Positions 12,090 to 21,808 of a stretch of DNA of 64,000 nucleotides are shown piece by piece. A model generated the notes under the pieces. It saw nothing but the letters and a program-made list of their open reading frames with translations, was not told the origin of the DNA and made no database searches. Origin of the DNA: Galeopsis tetrahit (lineage: Eukaryota > Streptophyta > Magnoliopsida > Lamiales > Lamiaceae); assembly GCA_963675135.1 (NCBI GenBank), contig OY776121.1, positions 79,754,875-79,818,874 of the forward strand. The letters are read 5' to 3'. The position numbers were made by a program, and so were the translations under genes. The stretch's first letter is position 1, and every line of letters starts with the position of its first letter.

Positions 12090-12647
12090 TTAAATGTGGA
12101 TAGCCGATAATATGGCTTCCCCCCACAGATTCTGCGGTAAACCTGAGTTGATTAACATTGCGTTCATCATCTCCTTTAATATTCGGTTCTTTCTCTCCAC
12201 AACACCATTAGACTGAGGTGAATAAGGAGCTGTAGTTTGGTGTATGATGCCAGACTCAGCACATAACTGTTCAAAAGGTGCTACATATTCCCCTCCTCTA
12301 TCACTTTGAATTACTTTAATTCGAGTGCTAAGTTGATTTTCTACTTCATTCTTGTAAAGTTTAAAAGCTTCAATAGCTTCATGTTTACTTCGCAAGAGAT
12401 AAACGTAGCAAAATCTTGTGCAATCATCAATAAAAGTAATGAAATACTTTTTGCCACCTCTAGTTTGCACAAACTTCAAATCACACACATCCGTATGAAT
12501 TAAATCTAGAGGAGCAGTGTCCCTTTCCACAGAAGTAAATGGCAATTTTGTTATTTTTGCTTCAACACATATCTCACACTTTCCAAAAAAGTTAGGGAAA
12601 AGAGCCGAGTCAAGGTGATACATTTTCCCGTAAAACAAACACGTCAC
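12090..12647 (-). pseudogene. Copia integrase core
   Basis: It has the second half of the zinc-binding region (CEICVEAK) and the DDE core: IHTDVCDL with the first Asp, QSDRGGEYV with the second Asp, and PYSPQSNGVVERKNR with the catalytic Glu. The upstream HH half of the zinc-binding domain, protease and gag are absent. The frame runs into LTR-like sequence at about 12640, so this is the deletion junction. Confidence 0.87.
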
Positions 12648-12649
12648 GA

Positions 12650-13581
12650 CTAGTGTTCACGGAGTGACGAGTTGCTTCGAAAGGTAAAACGACTTCGTCT
12701 TTGCACGAGCAACACCGCAGTGTACAAAGCTCCGACGAACTGAATACACGTTTGAACTGGACTGCACTCTAAATGTAATGCACAATGCAAGTTTGCTGGA
12801 AAATTTCAAGTGCTATGTGTTTGCAAAATGTGATTTTTCCAAAAATAATGCACTTCTATTTATAGGCAGTGTCACTCAGGTAGGGGGCATACGTACATTT
12901 ATGGCAGTAAATGCCACCGCATGACTGGAGATTATGGCAGGAATGGTAACTGTCATTTCTGTAACCTCCAAGGTATTAAGACTGCAGTTTCGAGAATGGT
13001 AACTTCCCTTCTACTGTAACTTCCAAGTTAAGACATTGTTGTTTCAAATTCGAATTTAAATTCAAATTCGAAATTTGGGCTGGACTCGTAACTCTAATTT
13101 CGTATGGGCCAAGACCCAAAACTTTAGAGCTCTAAAAATATAGATGGGCCCCAAACCCAAGCCCAAAGTCCAATTGCCAAGGCCAAGGCCCACGGACCAC
13201 GAACCTGGCGCGGCACGGCCAGGCGGGCGGCGCGCGCGCGCGTGTGATTAATTGAATGGTTCAATAGTCACTACAATTTGAACTCTCTTAACTAACTCCT
13301 ATTAATAATAAGGAGGAGATTAATTCTCACATTTATAAATGTGGGATAATTATTAACACTAATCTCAACACATCACTTCGTCTTAATATTCGTACATTAA
13401 TTTCTCACTCACCGAAATTCGGTTTTGAGATTTTAAATATACTACGATCATCTACTCCGAGATTAGAATGATCCTATAACATTTAATTCCTCGGAAATTA
13501 AATATTCATGCCCTCAAATAATTGATTAATTAATAATCAATTAAATATTAAGAAATCGAATAAAACCCAATTTCTCCAACA
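12650..13581 (-). repeat. 5' LTR of the minus-strand Copia element (inner end deleted)
   Basis: It shares with the left LTR the block CGAGCAACACCGCAG near 12708 and everything from about 13118 to the terminal CCAACA. It retains about 370 bp absent from the left LTR, including a minus-strand TATA box (TATAAATAG, 12856-12864). A GC-rich alternating (CG/GC) stretch lies at 13205-13242. The start at 12650 is approximate because no terminal CA/PBS was found. Confidence 0.7.
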
Positions 13582-13586
13582 GGATA

Positions 13587-14485
13587 TGAGCAAAGCTTAT
13601 GATAGGGTGGAATGGAGCTTTCTCAAGAGTCAGATGGCTAAAATGGGCTTCTCTGACAAATTTGTGAGATTGATTATGAGATGTATTACCACAGTGAGTT
13701 ATGCATTCTACGTAAATAATAGAGTGGTGGGGGAAGTTCGCCCATCTCGGGGGCTTAGGCAAGGAGACCCGTTGTCTCCTTTCCTTTTTGTGATTTTTGC
13801 ACAAGCTCTTTCATCTTGTTTTCATGTGAGAGTAAGTGATGGAAGTTTAGAAGGGATCAAAATTGCGAGAGGAGCTCCGATGATTATCCATTTATTCTTT
13901 GCGGATGATAGTGTGATCTTCTTCAAAGCTAGTAGAGAGAATGGCCAGACTATTAAAGAAATTCTTTGGGACTACGAAGTGGCGTCGGGGCAACAAGTAA
14001 ATTTGAATAAATCATCGATACTTTTCAGCCCGAAAACTAAGGAGGAGAATAAGCACAACATTATGAGTATGATGAATATTAGATCCTCACAAGGACACCA
14101 AGTGTATCTGGGACTACCTACTTTCTCCGTCAGAGGTAAAAGAGAGCAGTTTTCATACTTGGTAGACAGAATGAGAAGAAAAATTGATGATTGGAAAAAT
14201 AGAGAATTCTCGGAAGGGGGTAGAGAAACATTGATAAAATATGTTTTACAGGCCATTCCCACTTATGCTATGGCATGCTTCAGGTTACCAATCCAGATCT
14301 GTAAAGAGATGGAATCACTGATTGCAAACTTTGGGTGGGGACACTCGAAAGGGCATAACCGCATACATTGGATGAATTGGGACAATTTGTGTCGACCAAA
14401 GGAAAGAGGGGGAATGGGTTTTAGGAAAATGGTAAGCAGCTTTAATGAGGCTCTCTTAGCAAAACAAGTTTTGGAGAATCATTGA
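13587..14485 (+). pseudogene. LINE reverse transcriptase, catalytic and thumb part
   Basis: It resumes the frame cut at 7504: SKAYDRVEW, then RPSRGLRQGDPLSPFLFVI, the catalytic FFADD at 13895-13909, and GQQVNLNKSS, GLPTFSVRGKREQF and WKNREFSEGGRETLIKYVLQ. About 299 codons are open up to a stop at 14485; the thumb continues in another frame (WWLKFSR-type then KARYF at 14520). Typical plant L1 ORF2. Confidence 0.9.
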
Positions 14486-14498
14486 GAAGCCACAGTCG

Positions 14499-15227
14499 TT
14501 GGTGGCTCAAGTTCTCAAGGCTCGTTATTTTAAACATTCTGAAGTGATGGATGTGGACCTAGGATCGAACCCATCCTTTATCTGGAGATCTCTTCTTTCA
14601 AGTAGAGGATTAATATTGAGGGGAGCTCGATGGAGGATTGGTAAGGGTGATAAGGTGTCAATGTATAAACATGCATGGGTGAATGGGCTGCTGGAGGGCT
14701 TTATTCGCTCGCAGATTGTAGCTGGATACGAAGTGACATATTTTTTGGACGAAAATAGAGAATGAAAAGAGGAATTAGTTCGACAGGCCTTTTTGCCATT
14801 TGAAGCTGAAGGAATCCTTCGTACGGTCGTTGGCCAAAAGGAAGATGAGGATATATGTTTCTGGGTTCATGAGATTAAAGGAAACTACACTGTTAAGTCG
14901 GGATACTGGTCTATTAGAGAGGACGAGGAGAAGAGAAAAGGCAACGCTACATGCTCAGATTGTGAAGTGGGATCTTCTTGGTGGAGAAGTTTGTGGAAAC
15001 TAAATATCCCACCGAAGGTGCGAATCTTTGGATGGAAATTGTATTGGGAATATATTGCTACCGAAGGAAATTTGGCAAGGAGGAAGATTGGCAACAACAT
15101 GTGTTGTGGTTTCTATGACTTTTTCATGCCAAATAAAATGCATGCCATTTTTACATGTAAAGGGGTTCGTAAAATTTGGAAGAGCACTGGATGGTGGAAG
15201 TTGATTGAAAATTGGAAATATCTTTAG
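14499..15227 (+). pseudogene. LINE ORF2 C-terminal region with zf-RVT domain
   Basis: Two open pieces (14499-14765 and 14793-15227). The first has PSFIWRSLLSSRGLILRGAR and WRIGKGDKVSMYKHAWV. The second has the zf-RVT-like stretch WWRSLWKLNIPPKVRIFGWK followed by spaced Cys residues (NNMCCGF, IFTCKG). A stop at 14763-14765 and frame changes show decay. Confidence 0.82.
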
Positions 15228-15805
15228 TTGCTTTGCTTTTGAATCAGGTTCAGGAGGAGCGAGCAAGGTCTGGACTAGAAGAATTGATTATAGTCGCATG
15301 GGGAATTTGGAGGGATAGATGTAAAGCGTTGCATGATGAGAGTTTAGTTCGGCGTCAGTGCTTAAAATCAACAGGAGAGTCAGTTTTGAACTATCTCGAA
15401 TCATTTCGACTTGTTCAGGTTGGACAGAACAATAAGGAGGATAATAGTTTGAATAAGACATCTAAGGATGGTGAACTGAATTACGAAGGAATGACATGTT
15501 GTGAGGTAGATGGAGCTTTCAACACCGAACAAAGGAGGTATGGGATTGGAGGTGTTGGATACAATGAATATATGCACGTTACCTTCACTTTCTCGCGAAA
15601 GGTGGCCTCACAACGAAGCGCATCAGGGGTTGAACTACTAGCAATTGACAGGGCTCTTGTGGAGGCCAAAGCACGTAACTGGAGAAGGCTGGTCATAAAA
15701 TCTGATTCACAACAGGCCATTAATTTATGCTCAAAAAGCTGGCCGGGAGCGAGACCGGAAGTGCTGACTGCTACTAGGATCTTTAGAAGCCTCAAGAATT
15801 TGTAG
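15228..15805 (+). pseudogene. LINE-encoded RNase H domain (RVT_3-type)
   Basis: Open frame with CEVDGAFN (catalytic Asp of the plant RVT_3 RNase H family), GIGGVGY, ASGVELLAIDRAL (catalytic Glu) and VIKSDSQQAI (third Asp), in the normal order. Plant L1 elements often carry this extra RNase H. The domain ends near the TAG at 15803, leaving a short 3' UTR before the poly(A). Confidence 0.85.
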
Positions 15806-15984
15806 TGTGCAAATTTATTTACACACTTAGAAGCAGCAACACGAGGGCGCACAACTTAGCACAAGAAACGGTGAACTCTACCATTTCTCAATGATTGAGA
15901 TGGAGTAGTCTTTGTTTGATTCATAGGAAAATTCTTTTGAGCTTTCAACGTTTACCCTATGTAATCCTAAAAAAAAAAAAAAAA

Positions 15985-17219
15985 AGAATTTGTATGAGGG
16001 AATAAGATCGTATCATACAAGATCACCTTCTCTCAAAGAATAAAATATTTTAATATCTTCATATTTTTCATAAAATTTATGAAAAAAAGATATATATGAA
16101 AAATATAAAATATTTCCATATTTTTCATAAAGTTTATAGAAAAAGATACATATGAAAAGAAAACAATTTTTCCATATCTCCATATTTTGCATAAAAATTT
16201 CGGGCTCTCATTATAAATACGAGAGAGCTACAAAATTAAGTAATATTTTTCGAAAATACATGTGTACAAGAAGAGAGAAAAATTATTTCTTCCTTGAGAG
16301 AGCATCTGTCAACTATCCGATTTAGAGGTAAACGCGTAATTCCTTATTTCACATGTTTATGAATTTACATATTTTACTTTATATTCATTACATGTTTGAT
16401 TTAATTTGTTTAAATCATAAATATAGATTTATAATAATTCGTATTTAAATTAGGTTTTGAATAAATCCATTACATGCCTTATGAATTCCCAACACATTAT
16501 ACATAGGGTAAATTTTTTTAATAAATGGAAACTTATTATTTCGATATACCCCGTATTAATTAATTAAGGATAAATTCTTATTATATTCTCAAATAAATTA
16601 ACTGGCTAACGTGTAAAATAATATTATAATATGTATATTCATTACATGAATTGTTTGATTTAATTTATTTAAATCATAAATATAAATTTATAATAATTCG
16701 TATTTAAATTACGTTTTGAATAAATCCATTACATGCCTTATGAATTCCCAACCCATTATACATAGGGTAAATTTTTTTAATAAATGGAAACTTATTATTT
16801 CGATATACCCCGTATTAATTAATTAAAGATAAATTCTTATTATATTCTCAAATAAATTAACTGGCTAACGTGTAAAATAATATTATAATATGTAAAAGTT
16901 CCTTTTTTTTTTTTTTAATATTTACCTACTTGTACATATATTATAGGGTAAAATATTTATAATGATTTGGGAAGAGGAGCTGTAGATTCCGAAAAGTAAA
17001 AAAAAAAAGACTAATTCTGTATACTAAATAATATTTAATTAGATTTGTTTCACATATGTAAATTTCCCTTTCTGGATCACCTACGTTTATATTATTATAA
17101 AAATTTATAAAAATAATAGGAGTAATATTTATCCCGACCTCGCTCCTTTTCCTTTTTTAAACATTATTACAGCCCTGCTTTGATTTTTATTCACTTTTTG
17201 TATGCTTTATATTTCAAAT
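15985..17219. repeat. Segmental duplication copy A, right part
   Basis: Near-collinear with 34480-35810: the same TATGAAAAAAAGATATATATG, ACATGCCTTATGAATTCCC, GGGAAGAGGAGCTGTAGATT and GGATCACCTACGTTTATATT blocks in the same order. Similarity stops exactly after TATATTTCAAAT in both copies. Copy A differs by an internal 254-bp tandem duplication and by lacking the Helitron of copy B. Confidence 0.85.
16380..16892. repeat. 254-bp tandem duplication (2 copies) within copy A
   Basis: Units 16380-16633 and 16634-16892 both start TATATTCATTACATG and share CATAGGGTAAATTTTTTTAA and GGCTAACGTGTAAAATAATA. Only a few base differences were seen. Copy B has a single unit, so the duplication arose after the A/B duplication. 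Confidence 0.85.
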
Positions 17220-17400
17220 GCCAAAGTCTTGTATGTACTCAAGTACATGGTGTACTTGAGTAGACTTTTACTAGTCAAATGTTGACCGTTGATCGGTCAA
17301 CGGTCAAACTTTGATTTTTTTTTTAATTTTTTTTTTCGATTTTTTTTCGATTTTTTTTTTTCGATTTTTTTTTTCGATTTTTTTTTTTAAAAGTGTATGT
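17220..17400. repeat. Inverted-terminus sequence with palindrome, plus T-rich tract
   Basis: GCCAAAGTCTTGTATG starts at 17220; its inverted copy ends at 33894. A near-perfect palindrome (TACTCAAGTACA / TGTACTTGAGTA) lies at 17236-17262, followed by GTTGACCGTTGATCGGTCAA and a run of T(n)CGA units. It may be the left end of an unclassified element. Confidence 0.5.
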
Positions 17401-17850
17401 TATTATAACTAAAAAGTGTATCTTTATTTTTTTAATAAAAAGTGTATGTTACTATATTGAAAAGTGCAACATTGTTTTTAATGAAAAGTGTATGTTATTA
17501 TAACTGAAAAGTGTATGATATTATAACTGAAAAGTGTAAGTTATATATTAATAAAAAGTGTATATTATTATAACTGCAAAGTGTATGTTCTATTAATGAA
17601 AAGTGTATGTTTTATTAATAAAAAGTGTATGTTATTATAACTGCGAAGTGTAAGATATATTTAATAAAAAATGTATGTTATTATAAGTAAAAAGTGTATG
17701 ATATATTTAATGAAAAGTGTATGATATTATAACTAAAAAAATGTATGTTCTATTAATGAAAAGTGTAAGTTATATATTAATGAAAAATGTATCTTATTAT
17801 AATTGAAAAGTGTATGATATTATAATTGAAAAGTGTATGTTAATGATACA
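17388..17850. repeat. Minisatellite of ~21-23 bp (AAAAGTGTATGTTATTATAACTG-like)
   Basis: Roughly twenty degenerate direct repeats around AAAAGTGTATGTTATTATAA with variable short spacers (TTAATG or TTAATAA). No coding potential. A duplicated ~52-bp unit (TTTAGAAAAACTGGTGCAA) follows at about 17880-17965. Confidence 0.85.
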
Positions 17851-18153
17851 CATTTTGTTTATTTGTACTTGCACTTTCATAATTTAGAAAAACTGGTGCA
17901 ATTTTTTTTTAAAAAAATTGTCATAATTTAGAAAAACTAGTGCAATTTTTTTTTAAAAAAATTGTTATTAATTTTACACATTTTATTATTTTTTTACTTG
18001 CACTTTTATTACTATTAATAATATTATTAGTAAATGCAATTAATGATATTACTAGCACTCTTTTATAATGTATAAAAAAAATTGTTTGCTAATTTTTTTT
18101 TTTATTAATTGCACTAAAACTGCGATTATTTATTAATTGCACTAAAACTATTA

Positions 18154-18222
18154 AAGGTGGGATTTGAACCTGGGACATGGTGGTAATGCAATCAAGGTTA
18201 ACCACTAGGCTACAAGGACTTT
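18154..18222 (-). repeat. tRNA-related (SINE-like) sequence
   Basis: Read on the minus strand it has an A-box-like TAGCCTAGTGG (18202-18212) and a B-box-like GGTTCAAATCC (18160-18170) about 30 nt apart, the layout of an internal RNA polymerase III promoter. The acceptor stem does not pair, so it is not a tRNA gene. A similar piece with the same A box is at 49592-49644. Confidence 0.6.
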
Positions 18223-18299
18223 TGTTAAGTTTTTTATTATTTATCCTATATATAATTTATATTTCGTATATAGCTGGACTCAAGTACACCGTGTACTTA

Positions 18300-18665
18300 G
18301 TACACAGCAGCCCTACCCATATTTCCGTGGAATAATCTCCATGTCTCTACATTATCAACTTGTTCTTGTTGGATAATTTCTTTTACCACAGGGTCACGTG
18401 TTCGAATCCTACCTACAACAAACTTTGAATTTAATTTTATTTTACCACTTTTTTTTTTTCGCACCTAATTTTATTTTAGCACTAGTTTATATAGATTATA
18501 AAAGTGCAAGACTTAACAACCAAAAAGTGTATTTTTAATAGTCATAAAAGTGCAAGATTAAATAATAAAATTAATAACAATTTTTTTTTAAAAAAATGTG
18601 TAAAATTAATGACAATTCAAAAAAAAAAAATTAGAAATAGTTTATCTAAATTATAAAAGTGTAAG
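18300..18665. repeat. tRNA B-box-like remnant and left part of a ~120-bp tandem array
   Basis: GTGTTCGAATCCTACC near 18390 resembles a tRNA B box. From about 18470 the sequence has the unit 'ATTATAAAAGTGCAAG ... AATAATAAAATT ... AATAACAATTTTTTTT', which continues after the retrotransposon at 32023. The large Copia element therefore landed inside this array (TSD GTAAG at 18661-18665). Confidence 0.7.
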
Positions 18666-19214
18666 TGTTGGAAATAAAATGAGATATGTTTTGATCTAAT
18701 ACCAAAACCCCCTGAGACATGACTAAGTCAAGATAAATATGTTCTAGAAATGTTAGAACATATAGATTATAGGCTAGATGAGGAGCTAATATGTTAGGCA
18801 GCTCTTAGATGTTTAGATGCACAAATTGAGGGGGAACACATACATTGAAGTACATCAAGAACAAGTCCCCTCAAGGCTCAAACTCTGGAATCATGATCAA
18901 GTCTGCTGAAAGACAAGAATGCTGATCAGGAGAGTTGTCCAGAGGAGTTGTCTCAGCTTAATTAATCAAGGTCAAGTGCTCTGAAAGCCTGAGGTCAACT
19001 ATGCTGAAGAGAAAGAGACAACCACACCCTAAAGATCACCAAAGAAACAAGCTAAGATCATCTTCAAGAGAGATAAAGGGAATGAGCCAAGTCATCTGAA
19101 GAAGAGCAAGCCAACCTTGCTGAACTCTGGTTTGATCAAAATAGAAAAGAATTGCATACAAGTGTATTCCCCCCCCCCCCATACACTTGTTATATACTCC
19201 TTTCTGGACCAACA
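18666..19214 (+). repeat. 5' LTR
   Basis: 549 bp, starts TGTTGGAAATAAAATGAG, ends TTTCTGGACCAACA. It has a 13-nt C run near 19170 flanked by inverted ACAAGTGTAT / ATACACTTGT, so this part can form a C-loop hairpin. TTATATACT at 19188-19196 is AT-rich but too close to the end to be the TATA box. Confidence 0.95.
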
Positions 19215-19216
19215 AG

Positions 19217-19228
19217 TGGTATCAGAGC
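19217..19228 (+). promoter_or_regulatory. Primer binding site (initiator tRNA-Met)
   Basis: TGGTATCAGAGC begins two bases after the 5' LTR and is complementary to the 3' end of plant initiator tRNA-Met, the usual primer of Copia elements. Confidence 0.95.
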
Positions 19229-19342
19229 AGGGGTTCAAAGACCACTGCTTCTGAAAATCCATCTTGATTTTCAAAACTCTCATATTTGTGTGGTCACTGA
19301 ACTGATCTCTATCTGAAATCTATCACTTGTTATTCTGGAGAT

Positions 19343-21808
19343 ATGGCCAACAACAATGCTGTCCCTCCACCTGCTGTTCAAGGATTGGACAATATGGCCA
19401 CAAATCCAGTCAATCACATTTCACATCATAAATTGCCCATGTTCTCTATAGACAACTATGATTTCTGGAAAATTAGAATGAGAGCTCATCTTGCATCTCT
19501 ACATACTGATATGTTAAGAGTAATCACAAGAGGACCTTTTGTGTTTACTCAAACTAACCCCAGGGTAACAGAAGAGCAAAGAGCAGATATAAGGAAACTG
19601 ATTCCCAAAGATGAAGATGACTTCACTACTGATGAAAAGAGGAAGGATAATCTGAATTATCTAGCAATGAACACCCTCTATCAAACAATTCCAGATGCAG
19701 TCATGGGAAGAGTCTACCACTGCACAACAGCCAAAGAAATTTGGGATACTCTTGCTGAAATGTGTGAGGGTACTGAAAAGATCAAGGAGAATAAGCTCCA
19801 AGTTGCTGTGCAGAAATTTGAACAGTTTGCAATGGAGTCTGAGGAGTCCATTGATAAGTTTGCTGGTAGATTCACTGATGTGATGAATGAAATCAACTCA
19901 CTGGGCAAGGTCTACACCAAGAGAGAAGTGGGGTTGAAGATCTTGAGAAGTCTCACTCAAAAGTGGGATGTCTATGCTGTAATGATGCAAAACACCAAAG
20001 ATCTTTCCACCATGCCCATGCAACAAATCTTCTCTGAACTCAAAGCTTATGAGTTCGACCTCAATAGAAGAAAGCCTATTGAGGAACCTTCAAATCCTAC
20101 TAAGGGAGTGGCATTCAAAGCCAAAACAGCTGAACCAGAGATGCAGCCCACTCCAAGACCATCAAAGTCAGTCTCAAAGACTGAAATGAAGGAAGAACTA
20201 GCCTTGATGGCTAGAAGGTTTGAAAAGTTGAACTCAAGGTTTGGTAGATACAAGAAATTCTACCAGGACAACAAATTCAGGAGATACAACTCTCCTAAAG
20301 CACAGGCTGAAGTCAAAAAGCCTGAAGAGAAAAGATCAGAGGACAAGTACTCTGATAGGAGAAGGTCCAGTAGAGCTGAACCTTCATCATCAAAAAGAAG
20401 AGAAGAATCAAAGAAAGAAGATGATGAAGATCTGTGCTATAACTGTAAAAAGAAAGGGCACTTCCAGTATGATTGCCCTGAATTAAGCTCTAAGGAGAGA
20501 AGAGAGAGGCAGGCCAAAAGAGACAGGAAATTCACCAACAGAAAGGCCATGATGGCTGGTGAAGAATCTGACAGTGCTGAAAGCCTCAACTCTTCAGATG
20601 GACTGTTCTCAAACAGTGATGATGATGATGATGTGTGCAACATGGCTCTTGAGGATGATGAGGTATCCTCCACTTCTAGCTCACCATCATTTCCATCACA
20701 AAACACTAGTGAAGTCAACTTGAAACTTTCCCTTGGGAAGTTGATGGAAGATTTCACTAGATTACAAGAATTTCATGATAACTGTGTGAGAGAAAATGAA
20801 AGATTGGCTATTGAACTTGCCAAAAACTTTGAGGTAGTTGTTGATGTCAAGTCTACTGAGTTGAATCAACAAGTCTTGAGAGAGCTTGAGGAAGCAAATC
20901 TCAGGATAGTTGACCAACAAAAGGAGATTGATGATCAACTTCTCTCTCAGAAGAGAAAAGATTTTGAACTTAAAATTCTCAATGCCAAATTTGAAAACCT
21001 CTCACATGAATATGATATTCTTAAATCAAGTGAAGAGAGTCTGAAATTAAAGATGTCTGCTCTGAAGAAATCCTCTAGAGCAATAGAGGAAATTCAGAGT
21101 TATCAAAGACCTATGGCTCAAAGAAGTGGATTAGGTTTTGATCCATTTGAATCTTCACCTTGTCTTAGTGTTGCTTCTGTAAGTAATACTAAGAGAATCT
21201 TTGTTAAGTCAGTGGCACAAACTGAAAATGAAGTGATTCAGCCACTGAACAAAGGAAAGGGCAAAATGGATGATCTGCCTACTCAAGTGATTCAGGAGAA
21301 TATGCCAAAACCTAAGGAAATGGCCAAAGCTCCTGAACATAAGAGGAATGTTGGTCAGCAGAGTAGACCCAATGAAAGGGCAACTCTACTGAACAATGTT
21401 CAGAAGAGTTATCCAAAGTATAATCAGCCTAGGCTAACTCTTCTGAGAAAGCCTCAGCTGAATAGACCCAAGGATAACTTTTCTCAAAGGCAAAATAAAA
21501 TGAGACAACCAAAACCCTTCATGCCAAAGGGTAATGGTCAAAAGAAAGCCTTTCCTCAAAGATTCCCTCAAGTAGCACAAAGAACTCAAAAGTTCAGGAA
21601 ATTTGACAACTCTCCTGAAACTTATAGAGTTAACACATTCACACACACTTTCCCAAAGGCATTTAAGGGAAAGACAGTGTATGTAGATGCTAGAGGAAGA
21701 CAACTTAGCCACCTTGAATCAATCAGGGTTATTAGGCAAGTTTGGGTTCCCAAAGGTACAGCTAACCTCTCAGGACCCAAAACTCAAAGGGTACCTAAAC
21801 CTATCTAA
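19343..21808 (+). CDS. Copia gag polyprotein (821 aa)
   Basis: Capsid/nucleocapsid precursor. The N-terminal half has the plant Copia gag (UBN2/DUF4219-type) features YDFWKIRMRAHL near residue 36, EIWDTLAEMCEGTEKIKENK and RSLTQKWDVYAVMM. A basic stretch follows, then one CCHC zinc knuckle CYNCKKKGHFQYDC near residue 365, an acidic Asp run near 430, and a Glu/Lys-rich probable coiled coil at about 470-600. The basic C-terminus is rich in QRP/KP. It ends with TAA at 21806-21808, directly in frame with pol. No internal damage was seen. Confidence 0.93.
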   Translation: MANNNAVPPPAVQGLDNMATNPVNHISHHKLPMFSIDNYDFWKIRMRAHLASLHTDMLRVITRGPFVFTQTNPRVTEEQRADIRKLIPKDEDDFTTDEKRKDNLNYLAMNTLYQTIPDAVMGRVYHCTTAKEIWDTLAEMCEGTEKIKENKLQVAVQKFEQFAMESEESIDKFAGRFTDVMNEINSLGKVYTKREVGLKILRSLTQKWDVYAVMMQNTKDLSTMPMQQIFSELKAYEFDLNRRKPIEEPSNPTKGVAFKAKTAEPEMQPTPRPSKSVSKTEMKEELALMARRFEKLNSRFGRYKKFYQDNKFRRYNSPKAQAEVKKPEEKRSEDKYSDRRRSSRAEPSSSKRREESKKEDDEDLCYNCKKKGHFQYDCPELSSKERRERQAKRDRKFTNRKAMMAGEESDSAESLNSSDGLFSNSDDDDDVCNMALEDDEVSSTSSSPSFPSQNTSEVNLKLSLGKLMEDFTRLQEFHDNCVRENERLAIELAKNFEVVVDVKSTELNQQVLRELEEANLRIVDQQKEIDDQLLSQKRKDFELKILNAKFENLSHEYDILKSSEESLKLKMSALKKSSRAIEEIQSYQRPMAQRSGLGFDPFESSPCLSVASVSNTKRIFVKSVAQTENEVIQPLNKGKGKMDDLPTQVIQENMPKPKEMAKAPEHKRNVGQQSRPNERATLLNNVQKSYPKYNQPRLTLLRKPQLNRPKDNFSQRQNKMRQPKPFMPKGNGQKKAFPQRFPQVAQRTQKFRKFDNSPETYRVNTFTHTFPKAFKGKTVYVDARGRQLSHLESIRVIRQVWVPKGTANLSGPKTQRVPKPI

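Larger units (their letters stand above)
7510..13581 (-). mobile_element. Ty1/copia LTR retrotransposon (minus strand), internally deleted, inserted in the LINE
   Basis: Starts TGTTGG and ends CCAACA. It is flanked by perfect 5-bp duplications GGATA at 7505-7509 and 13582-13586. Coding parts run on the minus strand in the order integrase, reverse transcriptase, RNase H, as in Copia. Gag and protease are missing: right of 12647 the integrase reads straight into LTR sequence. A solo LTR sits in the RT region (10170-11485). The two LTRs have different structures (see separate entries). Confidence 0.92.
7077..15984 (+). mobile_element. 5'-truncated L1-type LINE with RNase H domain, split by a Copia element
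   Basis: The non-LTR retrotransposon is present as 7077-7504 and 13587-15984; everything between is a later Copia insertion. It begins inside the reverse transcriptase and ends in a poly(A) run at about 15969-15984, which fixes its orientation. A degenerate target-site duplication of about 19 bp flanks it: AGAATATGTATCAGGGGAAT at 7058-7076 and AGAATTTGTATGAGGGAAT from 15985. The length without the insert is about 2.8 kb, so endonuclease and ORF1 are missing. Confidence 0.88.

Noticed and set aside
17388..17850. CRISPR-like spaced repeats.
   Set aside because: Units are degenerate and nearly contiguous with no unique spacers, and the genome is plant nuclear; this is a minisatellite.
18154..18222. 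Possible tRNA gene on the minus strand.
   Set aside because: A and B boxes are present but there is no pairing acceptor stem or anticodon arm; treated as SINE-like.
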